Below are positions 1 through 8,874 of a DNA stretch of 64,000 bases, piece after piece. Numbering within the stretch: position 1 is the first letter of the stretch; every line of letters starts with the position of its first letter. Source of the stretch: CFX5 sp023384495 (lineage in GTDB: Bacteria > Chloroflexota > Anaerolineae > Caldilineales > Caldilineaceae); NCBI GenBank assembly GCA_048499455.1, contig JASNZV010000025.1, positions 1-64,000 of the forward strand, in the 5' to 3' direction. The notes beneath the pieces are model-generated. The model saw only the letters and a list, made by a program, of their open reading frames with translations, made no database searches and was not told the DNA's origin. The translations under genes were made by a program, and so were the position numbers.

Positions 1-20
1 CGTTGCGGGAGTGTTTGCAT
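1..20 (-). CDS. 5' end of a gene running off the left edge
   Basis: On the minus strand an ATG at 20-18 is preceded by GGAGGA (30-25) at a 4-base spacing and opens a frame reading MQTLPQ before the window ends. Only the start is visible, so no product can be named. The good ribosome binding site is the sole evidence. Confidence 0.4.
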
Positions 21-173
21 GTGGTCCTCCGTTTGAGTGTAGATAGATGATGAGTGGTCTAGATTACGCACCCTTACAATACACAATCATCGTCACCCGA
101 ACATCAGGAAATAAATCGACTACCGTCACGAGAGCGTCAAGAGCGCGTCAGGATCGCGGTCGATGATGTTCGA

Positions 174-809
174 CTAGCCTCCCTGCACCGCCGGTAGGTT
201 GGGGACCGGGTTGGCCAGTGCGGGCAACTTCTGGATGGCGCTCACCAGTTGTCTACTGGTCTGCTTTATCAAAGCTAGCAGCGTTGGCAGTGGGCGGTGC
301 TGTGTCGGGCTTGCGGGCTGAGCGGATATGGGTGTGCTGGCGTGACGTTCACGACAGTGCCAGACCGTCACCTCGGCCTCGATCTCTTTTTGCCCCAGCC
401 AGCGAGCCACCGAGATGCGATGATGCCCATCGCGCACAAAGTAGAGGTCGTTGACCTGGATCAACTCCACCAACGGCAACGGAACATCGGCATCGCGAGC
501 GCAGAAGATGCTGATCCACCGCTCGTCGCTCAGGCGCTTGAGCGGGCGGAATGAGCTATCAAAGTCGTCACAACGCCCCTCGCTGCCCCGGACCCGGTCG
601 ATGGGGACCAGGCGCACACCGGCGTGACTACGGGTCTGCGGCCCATTCAATTGGGCAATCTCATGTAGAGTTTGTAAGGCTTCCTGGCGCCGTATGAGCT
701 TGCGCCATAGTTGACCCTGCCAGGCCTGTTGGTGGAAGCGGTCAAAACAAATGCGGGCGTGGTGGCGGACATTCATAGAGGGTTCGTGAGAGGTTATCGC
801 TGTAAACAT
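174..809 (-). CDS. ParB/Srx-fold domain protein
   Basis: A protein of about 211 residues whose centre carries the ParB/sulfiredoxin-fold signature DGHHRISVA, preceded by a hydrophobic strand (PLPLVELIQVNDLYFV). In that fold this motif binds nucleotide or phosphate. The C-terminal 50 residues are low-complexity and proline/alanine-rich. AGGAGG (820-815) lies 2 bases before an ATG at 812 and 5 bases before a second ATG at 809; the second has the better spacing, so I chose 809. There is no parA or parS nearby, so a chromosome partition role is unlikely; small stand-alone ParB-fold proteins of unknown function are common. Function unknown beyond the fold. Confidence 0.7.
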   Translation of the reverse strand: MFTAITSHEPSMNVRHHARICFDRFHQQAWQGQLWRKLIRRQEALQTLHEIAQLNGPQTRSHAGVRLVPIDRVRGSEGRCDDFDSSFRPLKRLSDERWISIFCARDADVPLPLVELIQVNDLYFVRDGHHRISVARWLGQKEIEAEVTVWHCRERHASTPISAQPASPTQHRPLPTLLALIKQTSRQLVSAIQKLPALANPVPNLPAVQGG

Positions 810-812
810 CAT

Positions 813-1222
813 CTCCTCCTTGCTGTTTCGTTACCTATACCTGGTTTGTCGGTCTCACCCGGCTTGTACAACCGGGTCTGCTCGCAGCATACAGGCACAC
901 CGTCACCACAACGTCAGACGGCAGCGGCAAAAGTGTCAAGGGATCATAAGAAGATCGTCAGCGTTGGCCGGCCTGTGTGCGATGACGATTTCGTGACGGT
1001 TTGGATGGGTGGCAACAGCGGATCACGACAGCCACTGCTCAATGTTTCGCTGCGATAGAGCGCAGATGCGGCGGATTGGCAGACCCTACGCAATGAGGGT
1101 CGAGACCCGCGGATGTATAGAAAGACGCGGATTGTCTTTGCTCAAGGGCAAATCCGCGTCTTTCTGTACATCCGTGATTCTTGCGCATTTTTAATAAGCC
1201 CTACCTCAATTTCCTAAATCCA
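813..1222. other. Intergenic region between divergent genes
   Basis: No credible gene is seen here. It separates the ParB-fold gene (minus) from the BTAD regulator (plus). It contains the long hairpin at 1108-1176 and leads into the promoter at 1223-1250. Short plus-strand frames across it lack ribosome binding sites and recognisable products. Confidence 0.6.
1108..1176. repeat. Long imperfect palindrome, ACGCGGATG family
   Basis: Left arm 1108-1133 and right arm 1151-1176 pair over 26 positions with two mismatches around a 17-base loop. The core words CGCGGAT and CACGGATG also occur in the element at 29957-30033, so this is a dispersed element and not a gene-specific terminator, although a T-run follows at 1188-1192. 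Confidence 0.75.
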
Positions 1223-1250
1223 TTGACAACGCCCGACTTCGTTGTATAAT
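1223..1250 (+). promoter_or_regulatory. Consensus sigma-70 promoter of the BTAD regulator
   Basis: TTGACA at 1223-1228 and TATAAT at 1245-1250 are both perfect consensus boxes separated by 16 bases. Transcription would begin near 1257, about 37 bases before the ATG at 1294. Such a strong promoter suggests constitutive expression of the regulator. Confidence 0.85.
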
Positions 1251-1293
1251 TGATTGCGAAGCCCACTGCAATTTGGCAATCGTGGAGACCCCC

Positions 1294-4200
1294 ATGCCCC
1301 ACCTGGCGATTTCGTGCATCGGCCCCTTCCAGGCGGCACTTGATGGCGAACCTCTCACTCGCTTTCACTCGGTGAAGGGGCAATGCCTGCTCGCCTATCT
1401 AGCTCTGGAAGCGGATGAACTGGGGCCGCGAGCACACCCCCGTGAGAAGCTAGCAATGCTGCTCTGGCCACTCGACAACGAAACCTCGGCGCGCGCCAGC
1501 CTGCGGCAGACACTCTACGAGCTGCGCAAACAATTGGGCGACAGCGACACCTCCCCCACACCATTTCTCCTCGTCACCCGGCAAACTGTGCAGTTCAACC
1601 CGGCCAGCGATCACACACTCGACGCGGCTGATTTTCTGGCGGCAATTCGGGATGGCAAGCTGGAGGGGGCGGCTGCACTCTATCGCGGCGAACTGCTCGC
1701 CGGCCTCTCCTGCGAGAGCGAACCCTTCGAGGAGTGGCTGCGCCAGAGCCGCGGCCGCTTCCACAACCTAGCCGTCGATGCCTGTTTCAAACTGACCGAC
1801 CGGGCGCTCCGCCAGGGTGATCTCGCCCAGGCGCGCACCTACGCTCAACACCAACTCACCCTCGAACCCTGGCGCGAGGAAGCCCACCGCCAGTTGATGA
1901 CGGCGCTTGCGCTCAGCGGCGAACGCAGTGCGGCGCTGGCCCAATACGAAACGTGCCGCCGCATCCTGGCCGACGAACTGGGCGTCGAGCCGGACGAGGA
2001 AACGACGGCGCTCTGTGCGCAGATCAAGGCGGGCAAGCTGCGCGGGCCAGTTCCCTTTCCATCCTTACCCTCGCCCACGGAACGTCCCCGGCACTTGCCA
2101 AGCGCCGGGGACGTGGCGGCAGAAGCTTCTCCGCACCACAACCTGCCGGCGCAACCAACGCCCTTTATCGGTCGCCAGAACGACCTGGTCCAGATTGCCG
2201 CCCGCCTCGCCGACCCCGCCTGCCGGCTGTTCACCATCGTCGGCCCCGGCGGCATGGGCAAGACCCGCCTGGCGTTGCAAGCGGCGCAGACGATTCTAGA
2301 TTCTAGATTTGCGGTTTTGGATTTGGGGCCGGCGACAGACAATCCAAAATCTAAAATCCCAAATCCAAGATTCGAGGATGGTCTTTTCTTCGTGGCTCTG
2401 GCCGGCGTCAATTCGCCTGATTTGCTCGTTTCGACCATTGCAGCGGCGCTCGACTTCACTTTTTACGGGAGCGGCGCGCCCAAAAGCCAACTGCTGGATT
2501 ACCTACAGCCCAAATCGTTGCTGTTGGTGCTCGACAACTTTGAACATCTGCTGGACGGGGTGGATTTTCTACCTGAGCTTCTGGCCGCCGCACCCGGTGT
2601 GAAGCTCCTCGTTACGTCGCGCCAGTCGCTCAACCTGCGCGAGGAATGGCTTCACCCGCTCACGGGCATGGACTATCCGGCTGAGTCGGTAGACGCAGGT
2701 GAATTCGGAGTGCAGCAGCTAATAGAATCGGGCGCTGTGCAACTTTTCACCCAGTGTGCGCAACGAATGCGACCGTCGTTCAACCTGGCAGCAGAAGTGG
2801 ATGCAATCGTGCGCATCTGCCGGTTGGCGCAAGGGATGCCGCTTGCCATCGAGCTGGCCGCCTCCTGGTTCAAGTTCTTCACGTGCGAGCAGATCGCCCA
2901 GGAAGTCGCCCGCAATCTGGACTTTCTCTCGATCACGCTGCGCAACATCCCGGCGCGCCACCGCAGTATGAGGGCCACCTTTGAGCATTCGTGGGACTTG
3001 CTCTCGCCGGTAGAGCAAGAGATGCTTGGGCGGATGGCTCTCTTTCGCGGCGCATTCCAGCCCGCGGCGGCCTTGGACGTTGCCGGCGCTGCGGTTGCAG
3101 ACCTCGTGGGCCTGGTTGAGAAATCCCTGTTGCAGCCAACACCCAGCGGTCGTTTTCAGATGCACGAACTCCTGCGCCAGTTTGCCGAAGAAAAGTTGCA
3201 TAGCGATCCTGTCGGCTACGCCCAGACGAGCCAGCTTCACACGTTCTACTACACAAACCTGCTCGAACGGCAGGTCGAGCAGCTCAAAAGCGCAAACCAC
3301 CTGGCGGCGATGGATGAGCTCGAAGCCGAGATCGACAATATTCGGGCCGCCTGGGAATGGGCGGTTGAGCAGGATGATCTGGCGGCCATCGCTCGCGCTG
3401 CCGAAGCGCTCTATCTGTTCCACGACGCCAAATGCTGGTATGTGCAAAGTAGCGCCCTCTTCCAACGCGCTGCCCAGTCGGTGGCTGCCGGTGAACCCAC
3501 ACCAGCGCGCCAGCCGGTGTTGGCCCACGTCCTGATCAGGCAGGCGCAGGCGCAAAATCGCCTGATCAACGAAGGGGGACGGGCGGACCTGCTGGCGGAG
3601 ACGCAAGCGATCTTCGAACGATGTCTCGCTATCCTGCTCAACGCTGATGAACCCGGTCTCTATGCCGAGATCATGCTCGGTCTTGCGCCGATGTCAGCCC
3701 GCCGCGGCGACTTTCCACGTGCGCACGAGTATTACCAGGTGGGTTTGCTCGCCTTTGAACGCAGCGGCGATCAATGGGGAGTTGCGCGCAGCCTCCACAA
3801 TCTGGGCTATGTTGCCAGCCGCATGGGCCAGTACACGGAAGCCATTGGCTACTTCGAGCGAGGTCTGGCGCTGGCCCAGCAGCTCGGCGACCCGCGGCTG
3901 GTGGGCGACCTATCCAACCGGTGTGGCGAGGCGCAGCGCGCCGTGGGCAACTACGCCGAAGCCGCCCGGCTGGCGCGTGCTGGGCTGGCCGCCCGCACCG
4001 CCGTGCAGAACAAGCGCGGCATTGCCTATTCGCTCTATCTGCTGGGCGACCTGGCCTGGCGCATGGGCAACTGTGACGAGGCCATCCGCTACTCACAGCA
4101 AAGCCGCGACCTCTTCAGCGAGATCGGGCTGGCCTGGGGTATGGATTTTGCGCTCAACAACCTGGGCAACATCGCCTGTACATTGGGTGACTTCGCCGAG

Positions 4201-4446
4201 GCCCGGCGCTGCTTTGGGGCCATCCTGCAGCCGGCGCTGGAGGGAGGCGATCTCGAGAGCGACCGGGTGCCAGAAGCGCTTACCGGTTTGGCCACTGTGC
4301 TGCGTAGAGAAGAGAATCACGCAGCAGCGGTCGAACTGCTCGAACGGGCGCTCAATCATCCCGCCGCCTGGCAAGAGACAAAGGATAGAGCGGCAAAGCT
4401 GCTCGCCGAGCTGGCAACCGAGTTGTCGCCGGAGAGGTTGGCATAA
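1294..4446 (+). CDS. BTAD-type STAND transcriptional regulator (SARP-like head, NB-ARC ATPase, TPR tail)
   Basis: A protein of 1050 residues. Residues 1-110 resemble the winged-helix DNA-binding head of SARP/AfsR-type activators (SVKGQCLLAYLAL, ARASLRQTLYELRKQLG). Residues about 130-245 are a bacterial transcriptional activation domain ending in DELGVEPDEETTAL. The ATPase follows, with PTPFIGRQNDL and Walker A GPGGMGKTRLAL near residue 317 and LLLVLDNFEHLL as Walker B. The C-terminal third is TPR-like. I chose the ATG at 1294 because GGAG (1284-1287) sits 6 bases upstream; the frame stays open to a TTG at 1273. Residues about 332-360 come from an AT-rich palindromic repeat (2291-2374) absent from the paralogous ATPase of the regulator at 18814. 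Targets are unknown. Confidence 0.9.
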   Translation: MPHLAISCIGPFQAALDGEPLTRFHSVKGQCLLAYLALEADELGPRAHPREKLAMLLWPLDNETSARASLRQTLYELRKQLGDSDTSPTPFLLVTRQTVQFNPASDHTLDAADFLAAIRDGKLEGAAALYRGELLAGLSCESEPFEEWLRQSRGRFHNLAVDACFKLTDRALRQGDLAQARTYAQHQLTLEPWREEAHRQLMTALALSGERSAALAQYETCRRILADELGVEPDEETTALCAQIKAGKLRGPVPFPSLPSPTERPRHLPSAGDVAAEASPHHNLPAQPTPFIGRQNDLVQIAARLADPACRLFTIVGPGGMGKTRLALQAAQTILDSRFAVLDLGPATDNPKSKIPNPRFEDGLFFVALAGVNSPDLLVSTIAAALDFTFYGSGAPKSQLLDYLQPKSLLLVLDNFEHLLDGVDFLPELLAAAPGVKLLVTSRQSLNLREEWLHPLTGMDYPAESVDAGEFGVQQLIESGAVQLFTQCAQRMRPSFNLAAEVDAIVRICRLAQGMPLAIELAASWFKFFTCEQIAQEVARNLDFLSITLRNIPARHRSMRATFEHSWDLLSPVEQEMLGRMALFRGAFQPAAALDVAGAAVADLVGLVEKSLLQPTPSGRFQMHELLRQFAEEKLHSDPVGYAQTSQLHTFYYTNLLERQVEQLKSANHLAAMDELEAEIDNIRAAWEWAVEQDDLAAIARAAEALYLFHDAKCWYVQSSALFQRAAQSVAAGEPTPARQPVLAHVLIRQAQAQNRLINEGGRADLLAETQAIFERCLAILLNADEPGLYAEIMLGLAPMSARRGDFPRAHEYYQVGLLAFERSGDQWGVARSLHNLGYVASRMGQYTEAIGYFERGLALAQQLGDPRLVGDLSNRCGEAQRAVGNYAEAARLARAGLAARTAVQNKRGIAYSLYLLGDLAWRMGNCDEAIRYSQQSRDLFSEIGLAWGMDFALNNLGNIACTLGDFAEARRCFGAILQPALEGGDLESDRVPEALTGLATVLRREENHAAAVELLERALNHPAAWQETKDRAAKLLAELATELSPERLA
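2291..2374. repeat. AT-rich imperfect palindrome inside the BTAD regulator gene
   Basis: Runs of GATTCTAGATT, GGTTTTGGATTTGG and then CCAAAATCTAAAATCCC form two inverted arms either side of a GC-rich centre. Composition is strikingly unlike the GC-rich coding sequence around it. The element is a multiple of three in effect: the reading frame passes through and adds roughly 22 to 25 residues after Walker A. Confidence 0.8.
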
Positions 4447-4694
4447 GCACAGGCGCAGCCATTACACGCCAACATTGCGGCGCGCTTCAGTCCGCCCGCC
4501 GGCCACCAATCAACTGTCGGCGTAGTTCGATACAGCTAAACCGCGGTTGCTTTGAAAACGCGAATGACGGCTGGCTGAATAGGCAAGAAATCTCGCGTTC
4601 TCAAACAGAGCAAAGGATAGGCCCGGCTGGCGTTCATTTTGCATGGCGTGCGCCAAAGAGCGCACACACTACAACGAGGAAAAGGAGAGGAAAG
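4447..4694. other. Intergenic region with a dispersed palindrome
   Basis: No gene is seen. It holds an inverted repeat whose arms are 4551-4563 and 4593-4605 (13 positions, one mismatch). The flanking word GCGGTTGCTTTGAAAAC (4543-4559) recurs with one change at 11508-11524, and ACAGAGC follows the right arm in both places, so this is a two-copy dispersed element. Confidence 0.6.
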
Positions 4695-4767
<73 letters not shown>

Positions 4768-4841
4768 AGAACTTGCCTCGATCAAAGATCGAGCCTGCAA
4801 CCATTTTATACCACACCACGCCCCGCCTAAGCAAATTTGAG

Positions 4842-4870
4842 TTGGCGCCCTCTCTGAGCAATGCTATAAT
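4842..4870 (+). promoter_or_regulatory. Promoter placing the transcript start on the ATG (leaderless)
   Basis: TTGGCG (4842-4847), a 17-base spacer and a perfect TATAAT (4865-4870). Only six bases separate the -10 box from the ATG at 4877, so transcription would start at or beside the A of the start codon. No Shine-Dalgarno sequence is present. Confidence 0.75.
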
Positions 4871-4876
4871 CAAGCT

Positions 4877-6025
4877 ATGTATCTGGATCGCACCTATCGG
4901 CCCCGCCGTCGCCGCTGGAGCTGGCTCAACCTTTGGCCGCTCTATTTGTTGGCGGTGATTGCCATCATCCTCTATGAGCAGCAGCCCGCCTGGCTGGCGC
5001 CGCAAGAGCCAACCCCGACACCGATCCCAACCCGCCCGGCCATTGCGTTTATTGCCGACGCCACACGCGCACGCGCCGTCGGCGACTACAATGTCGCCAT
5101 GGCGGCTTTTGAACAGGCGGCCATTCTGGAGCCTGATAATGTGGAGGCGTTGATGGCGCTTTCGGAGATTGAGTTGATGCTGGACAACGCACCCAGTTCG
5201 CTCGATTATGCCCAGCGCGCAGCCAATGTGGCCCCGCAAAATCCCCGCGCCCTGGTCACCCTGGCGCGCGCCTTCAACTGGAACGATGACAACGAATCGG
5301 CCTTGAGCTATGCCCTGGATGCGCTGGAACTGCTGCCCGAGGATGCAACCACCTTGGCGGTGATTGGCGAAATCTACACCGATGAAGGGCTGTGGACCAC
5401 GGCGGAAAACTATCTGATGCAGGCGTTGGAGAAGGAGCCGAGAAATATCCTTGCCCTGCGCAACCTGGCCTATTTTTACGAACTCCGCCGCGATTATGAT
5501 GAGGCCATTGGCTATATGGAACAGGCAATCGACGCCGCGCCACTGCGCTTTGACTTCCACATTCAATTGGGGCGCATGTATCGCGTGGGCAAGCTCAATT
5601 ATGAAAAGGCCAATGAGGCATACGCTGCGGCGGTGCGCGTCTACGAGTCACCGATGACGCTGACGGCGCAGGGGGATGGGCTTTATTTCATCGGTGACCA
5701 CTTGCAGGCTGTGCGCGTTTTGCGCAAGGCAGTGGAAATTGACCCTGACTATGGCCCCGCGCTGGCGACGCTGGGCATGGCCCTCTATGCCCGCCGCAAC
5801 TACGAAGACGCAGCCCCCAACCTGGAAAAAGGGGTGCGCCTGCTGGGTGACCGCGCCCGCATTGAGCATCTCTATACAGCCGGGTTGGCCTATATCAACC
5901 AGGAACCACGCGACTGCGAGCGCGCCATTCCCCTCCTTCTCAAGTCGCTGGAGATCGATCAGTCGGCTCGACCGGCGCTCCAGGGTTTGGCCACTTGTGG
6001 CGTCAGCGCGCCTGACGTCGATTGA
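4877..6025 (+). CDS. Membrane-anchored TPR repeat protein
   Basis: 382 residues. The N-terminus is very basic (RPRRRRW), followed by one hydrophobic segment (about residues 17-36) and a proline/threonine linker (PTPTPIPTRP), which suggests an N-terminal membrane anchor with the rest exposed outside. The remainder is a series of TPR units, for example DYNVAMAAFEQAAILEP, DYDEAIGYMEQAIDAAP and YEDAAPNLEKGVRLL. TPR arrays mediate protein-protein contacts; the partner is unknown. The gene overlaps or abuts the transporter downstream, which suggests cotranscription. The start has no ribosome binding site and appears leaderless. Confidence 0.85.
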   Translation: MYLDRTYRPRRRRWSWLNLWPLYLLAVIAIILYEQQPAWLAPQEPTPTPIPTRPAIAFIADATRARAVGDYNVAMAAFEQAAILEPDNVEALMALSEIELMLDNAPSSLDYAQRAANVAPQNPRALVTLARAFNWNDDNESALSYALDALELLPEDATTLAVIGEIYTDEGLWTTAENYLMQALEKEPRNILALRNLAYFYELRRDYDEAIGYMEQAIDAAPLRFDFHIQLGRMYRVGKLNYEKANEAYAAAVRVYESPMTLTAQGDGLYFIGDHLQAVRVLRKAVEIDPDYGPALATLGMALYARRNYEDAAPNLEKGVRLLGDRARIEHLYTAGLAYINQEPRDCERAIPLLLKSLEIDQSARPALQGLATCGVSAPDVD

Positions 6026-6039
6026 AGACAGAATCACCC

Positions 6040-7674
6040 ATGACTGTAAAGCGCGTGCGTCTCAAATCTAAGCTGCCCAAAGCGCCCACCTGGTCATCGC
6101 CACGAGGCGCCGGGCCCGCCAACGCGCCCACCAGTGGGCCGCCCAGCAGCAGCGCCGCCACCGCCACACCCGCCGAAGAGCGTCGCGCTGTCACCCCCGC
6201 GCTGACAACCAGCAAACGCCGCCTACAACGCGCGCCAACGCCGCTGGAGCTATTGCAGCAGCCTCTCCAGGCCGGTGTACGCAAGGTGTTCGACCTGCGT
6301 CGCTTCTTGCTGGTGATTGGGCTAACGGTGGCCGTCTTGCTGCTGCCGGCCCCCCCGGGGCTGGAGCCGGTGGGCCAGCGCGCGTTGGCGCTCTTTGTCT
6401 TCACCGGCGCAATCCTCATCTTGGAGCCGGCGCCCCTGCCGATTGCCGCGCTCATGGTGCCCATCTGCCAGATCGCGCTGGGGATCGATGTGGCCCAGGG
6501 CGCCTTTGCCGCCTATGGCAACCCGGTGCTTTTTCTCATCCTCGGCAGCCTCTTTTTGGCCGAGGCGCTGCGCAAACATGGGCTGACCCGGCGCATTGCG
6601 CTCTATGCCATTGTGCAGAGCGGCGGCAACTTTCGTCGTCTCCTTTTTGGCATCATGCTCATAACCACGCTGCTGAGCATGTGGGTGCTCAACACCGCCA
6701 CCACCGCCGTGCTGATCCCCGTCGCCATTAGCATTGTCCAGCACGTCCAGCGCAGCGAGGATGCGCGGCGCGCCCTGGCGTTGCTGGTGTTGGGCATCGC
6801 CTTTAGCGCCAGCATCGGCGGGATCGCCACCATAATGGGCAGCGGCGAAAATGCGATTGCCAGCGGCCTGCTGAGTCAGATCATGGCTTTTGGCTTCTTG
6901 GATTGGATGAAATATGGCTTGCCGGTTGTGGTCATTTTGCTGCCGTTGAGCTGGTTTCTGCTCTTGCAGACGATCCGCATCCCCACCATCGTCATCGACA
7001 CCCGCCCCATTGCCCAAGAGATCCAGCGGATCGGCGGGCTGAGCAACCCAGAGCGCGAGACGCTCGTGGTGCTGGGCATCTCGGTGCTGCTCTGGGTGGC
7101 CGGCTCGAATCTGGAATACTGGCTTCAGTTGCCGGCCACCTTGCTCAGCAGCGCCGTGGTTGCGATTGGCGCGGTGGTCATTCTCTCCATCGAAGAGGTG
7201 ATCGACTGGAACGATCTAAAGGGGGTGAACTGGGGCGTCTTCTTTGTCATCGGCTCGGGTCTGACGCTGGGCGATGCGCTCAACAAATCGGGGGCCAGCC
7301 AATGGTTCGCCGACATGTTGGCCCCACTCTTGTTGGGGCTACCCTATATTGTGATCCTGAGCGCACTCATCGGCATCGGCTTTCTGCTCACCCAGTTCAT
7401 GAACAACGTGGCGCTGGGGGCCATCCTGGCGCCCTTGCTGATCACGGTGGCGGGCGCCAGTGGCATTGCGCCCGTGCGCCTGTTGATCCCCACCATCTTT
7501 GTGGTGGCGCTGGCCTATACCCTGCCCGGCGCGTCGGCGCGCATGACGTTGGTCTCGGTTACCGGCGCGGTTGAACCAAAAGAGATGTTACGCGCCGGCG
7601 TCATCGTGGGCGCGCCGTCGGCGCTGATCATTCTAGGCTTCTTCTATGTGCTGAGCCTCTTCAACTGGATCTGA
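6040..7674 (+). CDS. DASS/SLC13-family anion transporter
   Basis: About 544 residues with a dozen hydrophobic segments after a cytoplasmic, low-complexity N-terminal stretch of about 75 residues. Segments such as NPVLFLILGSLFLAEAL, WGVFFVIGSGLTLGDAL and FLLTQFMNNVALGAIL match the divalent anion:sodium symporter family (sulfate, dicarboxylates, phosphate). The substrate cannot be told from the sequence. I chose the ATG at 6040; a TTG at 6022 would overlap the upstream stop by four bases and also remains possible. Likely in one operon with the TPR gene. Confidence 0.88.
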   Translation: MTVKRVRLKSKLPKAPTWSSPRGAGPANAPTSGPPSSSAATATPAEERRAVTPALTTSKRRLQRAPTPLELLQQPLQAGVRKVFDLRRFLLVIGLTVAVLLLPAPPGLEPVGQRALALFVFTGAILILEPAPLPIAALMVPICQIALGIDVAQGAFAAYGNPVLFLILGSLFLAEALRKHGLTRRIALYAIVQSGGNFRRLLFGIMLITTLLSMWVLNTATTAVLIPVAISIVQHVQRSEDARRALALLVLGIAFSASIGGIATIMGSGENAIASGLLSQIMAFGFLDWMKYGLPVVVILLPLSWFLLLQTIRIPTIVIDTRPIAQEIQRIGGLSNPERETLVVLGISVLLWVAGSNLEYWLQLPATLLSSAVVAIGAVVILSIEEVIDWNDLKGVNWGVFFVIGSGLTLGDALNKSGASQWFADMLAPLLLGLPYIVILSALIGIGFLLTQFMNNVALGAILAPLLITVAGASGIAPVRLLIPTIFVVALAYTLPGASARMTLVSVTGAVEPKEMLRAGVIVGAPSALIILGFFYVLSLFNWI

Positions 7675-7679
7675 CCGCC

Positions 7680-8606
7680 TCAGCCCAGCTTGACGGGCGT
7701 CAGCCAGCCCCATTTGTCGGGCAATTCCCCTTCGACGATGCCAAAGAACCTGGCCTGCACCGCCTCGGTGATCGGGCCGCGCGCACCGTTGCCCACGGGC
7801 AGACGATCCACCGAGCGCACGGGCGTGATCTCGGCGGCGGTGCCGGTGAAAAAGATCTCATCGGCCAGATAGAGCATCTCGCGTGGGATCACCTGTTCCT
7901 TCACTGTGTAGCCCAGGTCTTCGGCAATGGTGACGGCGCAGTTGCGCGTAATACCGCCGAGGATGCTGTTGCCCAGCGGCGGCGTATAGATGACGCCTTT
8001 GTGGATGACAAAGATATTCTCGCCGCTGCCCTCGCTCACATAGCCGTAGATGTCGAGCGCGATGCCCTCGGTAAAGCCATTGTCCTTGGCCTCCATCACC
8101 ACATTCTGGCTGTTGACATATTGGCCTCCAATCTTGGCCAGCGCGTTGAGCGTATCGGGGGCCATACGCCGCCAACTGCTCACCTGCACATCCACCCCTT
8201 TTTCCAGCCCCTCTTTGCCCAGGTAGGCGCCCCACGGCACACAGGCCACAATCGATTCGATGGGGCAGTTGCGCCCGTCGACGCCCAGCGTGTTGTAACC
8301 GCGGAAGACCAATGGCCGGACATAGGCGCTCGCCATCTTGTTGGCGCGCAACACGGCCTCGGTGGCCGCCAACCATTCATCGACAGTGTACGGCGAAGGG
8401 ATGCGCGCCACCTTGCAGCTAAAGAGCAGCCGCTCGTAGTGTTCGCGCCCGCGGAAGACATGTGGGTCACCGCCAATGTCATAAGCGCGGATGCCCTCGA
8501 ACGCGCTACTGCCGTAGTGGAGCGCGTGGGTGAAGACGTGGACGGTGGCTTGTTCCCAAGGGATCACGTTGCCGTTCATCCAGATATAGTCGGCGCGCAT
8601 GGCCAT
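7680..8606 (-). CDS. ilvE: Branched-chain amino acid aminotransferase
   Basis: 308 residues, the usual length. It is a fold-type IV PLP enzyme that transfers the amino group between glutamate and the keto acids of leucine, isoleucine and valine in the cytoplasm. Visible marks: HALHYGSSAFEGIRAY near the N-terminus, the PLP lysine in ALAKIGGQYVNS, SEGSGENIFVI, and the phosphate-binding SILGGITR. The start ATG has AGGGA 9 bases upstream. It converges on the transporter with only five bases between stops. Its upstream leader of about 200 bases contains hairpins (8716-8755). A D-amino-acid or chorismate lyase relative is excluded by the close overall match to IlvE. Confidence 0.95.
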   Translation of the reverse strand: MAMRADYIWMNGNVIPWEQATVHVFTHALHYGSSAFEGIRAYDIGGDPHVFRGREHYERLLFSCKVARIPSPYTVDEWLAATEAVLRANKMASAYVRPLVFRGYNTLGVDGRNCPIESIVACVPWGAYLGKEGLEKGVDVQVSSWRRMAPDTLNALAKIGGQYVNSQNVVMEAKDNGFTEGIALDIYGYVSEGSGENIFVIHKGVIYTPPLGNSILGGITRNCAVTIAEDLGYTVKEQVIPREMLYLADEIFFTGTAAEITPVRSVDRLPVGNGARGPITEAVQARFFGIVEGELPDKWGWLTPVKLG

Positions 8607-8715
8607 AGATTCTGTTCCCTTTCGTTTTGTAGATTATCGTTAATCGTTATGAAGACACTTTAGGTTCTGTTGACATTCACTTTGGCAGGGTTAAAACTTG
8701 CGCCTGATCGCGAAA

Positions 8716-8731
8716 AGTCGCCTCAGCGACT
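8716..8731 (-). repeat. AGTCGC hairpin, copy 1 of a dispersed element
   Basis: Stem AGTCGC/GCGACT with a four-base loop; read on the minus strand it is followed by TTTTC, so it resembles a small terminator. The identical 20-base string occurs at 62659-62678. A second hairpin, AGCGCCCG/CGGGCGCT (8740-8755), lies next to it. Confidence 0.7.
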
Positions 8732-8817
8732 GAAACTGAAGCGCCCGCGGGCGCTCCTCATTGCCAGAAGCCGGATTGATCCGTCAACACGAAGATCCGT
8801 TGCAAGATAGCCGTCTC

Positions 8818-8848
8818 ATTATACTACAAAGGGGGCTTGAACTGTCAC
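8818..8848 (-). promoter_or_regulatory. ilvE: Possible ilvE promoter
   Basis: Minus-strand TATAAT at 8823-8818 with GTGACA 19 bases upstream (8848-8843). Spacing is a little long. If used, the transcript would have a leader of about 200 bases holding two hairpins before the ilvE start. Confidence 0.4.
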
Positions 8849-8874
8849 GTTTGGCGGGCTTGAACCGTTGAAGG

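Larger units (their letters stand above)
8607..8870. other. ilvE leader and intergenic region
   Basis: No gene is seen. It carries two adjacent hairpins (8716-8731 and 8740-8755) and a minus-strand promoter candidate (8818-8848). A 20-base string at 8712-8731 recurs identically at 62659-62678. Confidence 0.6.
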
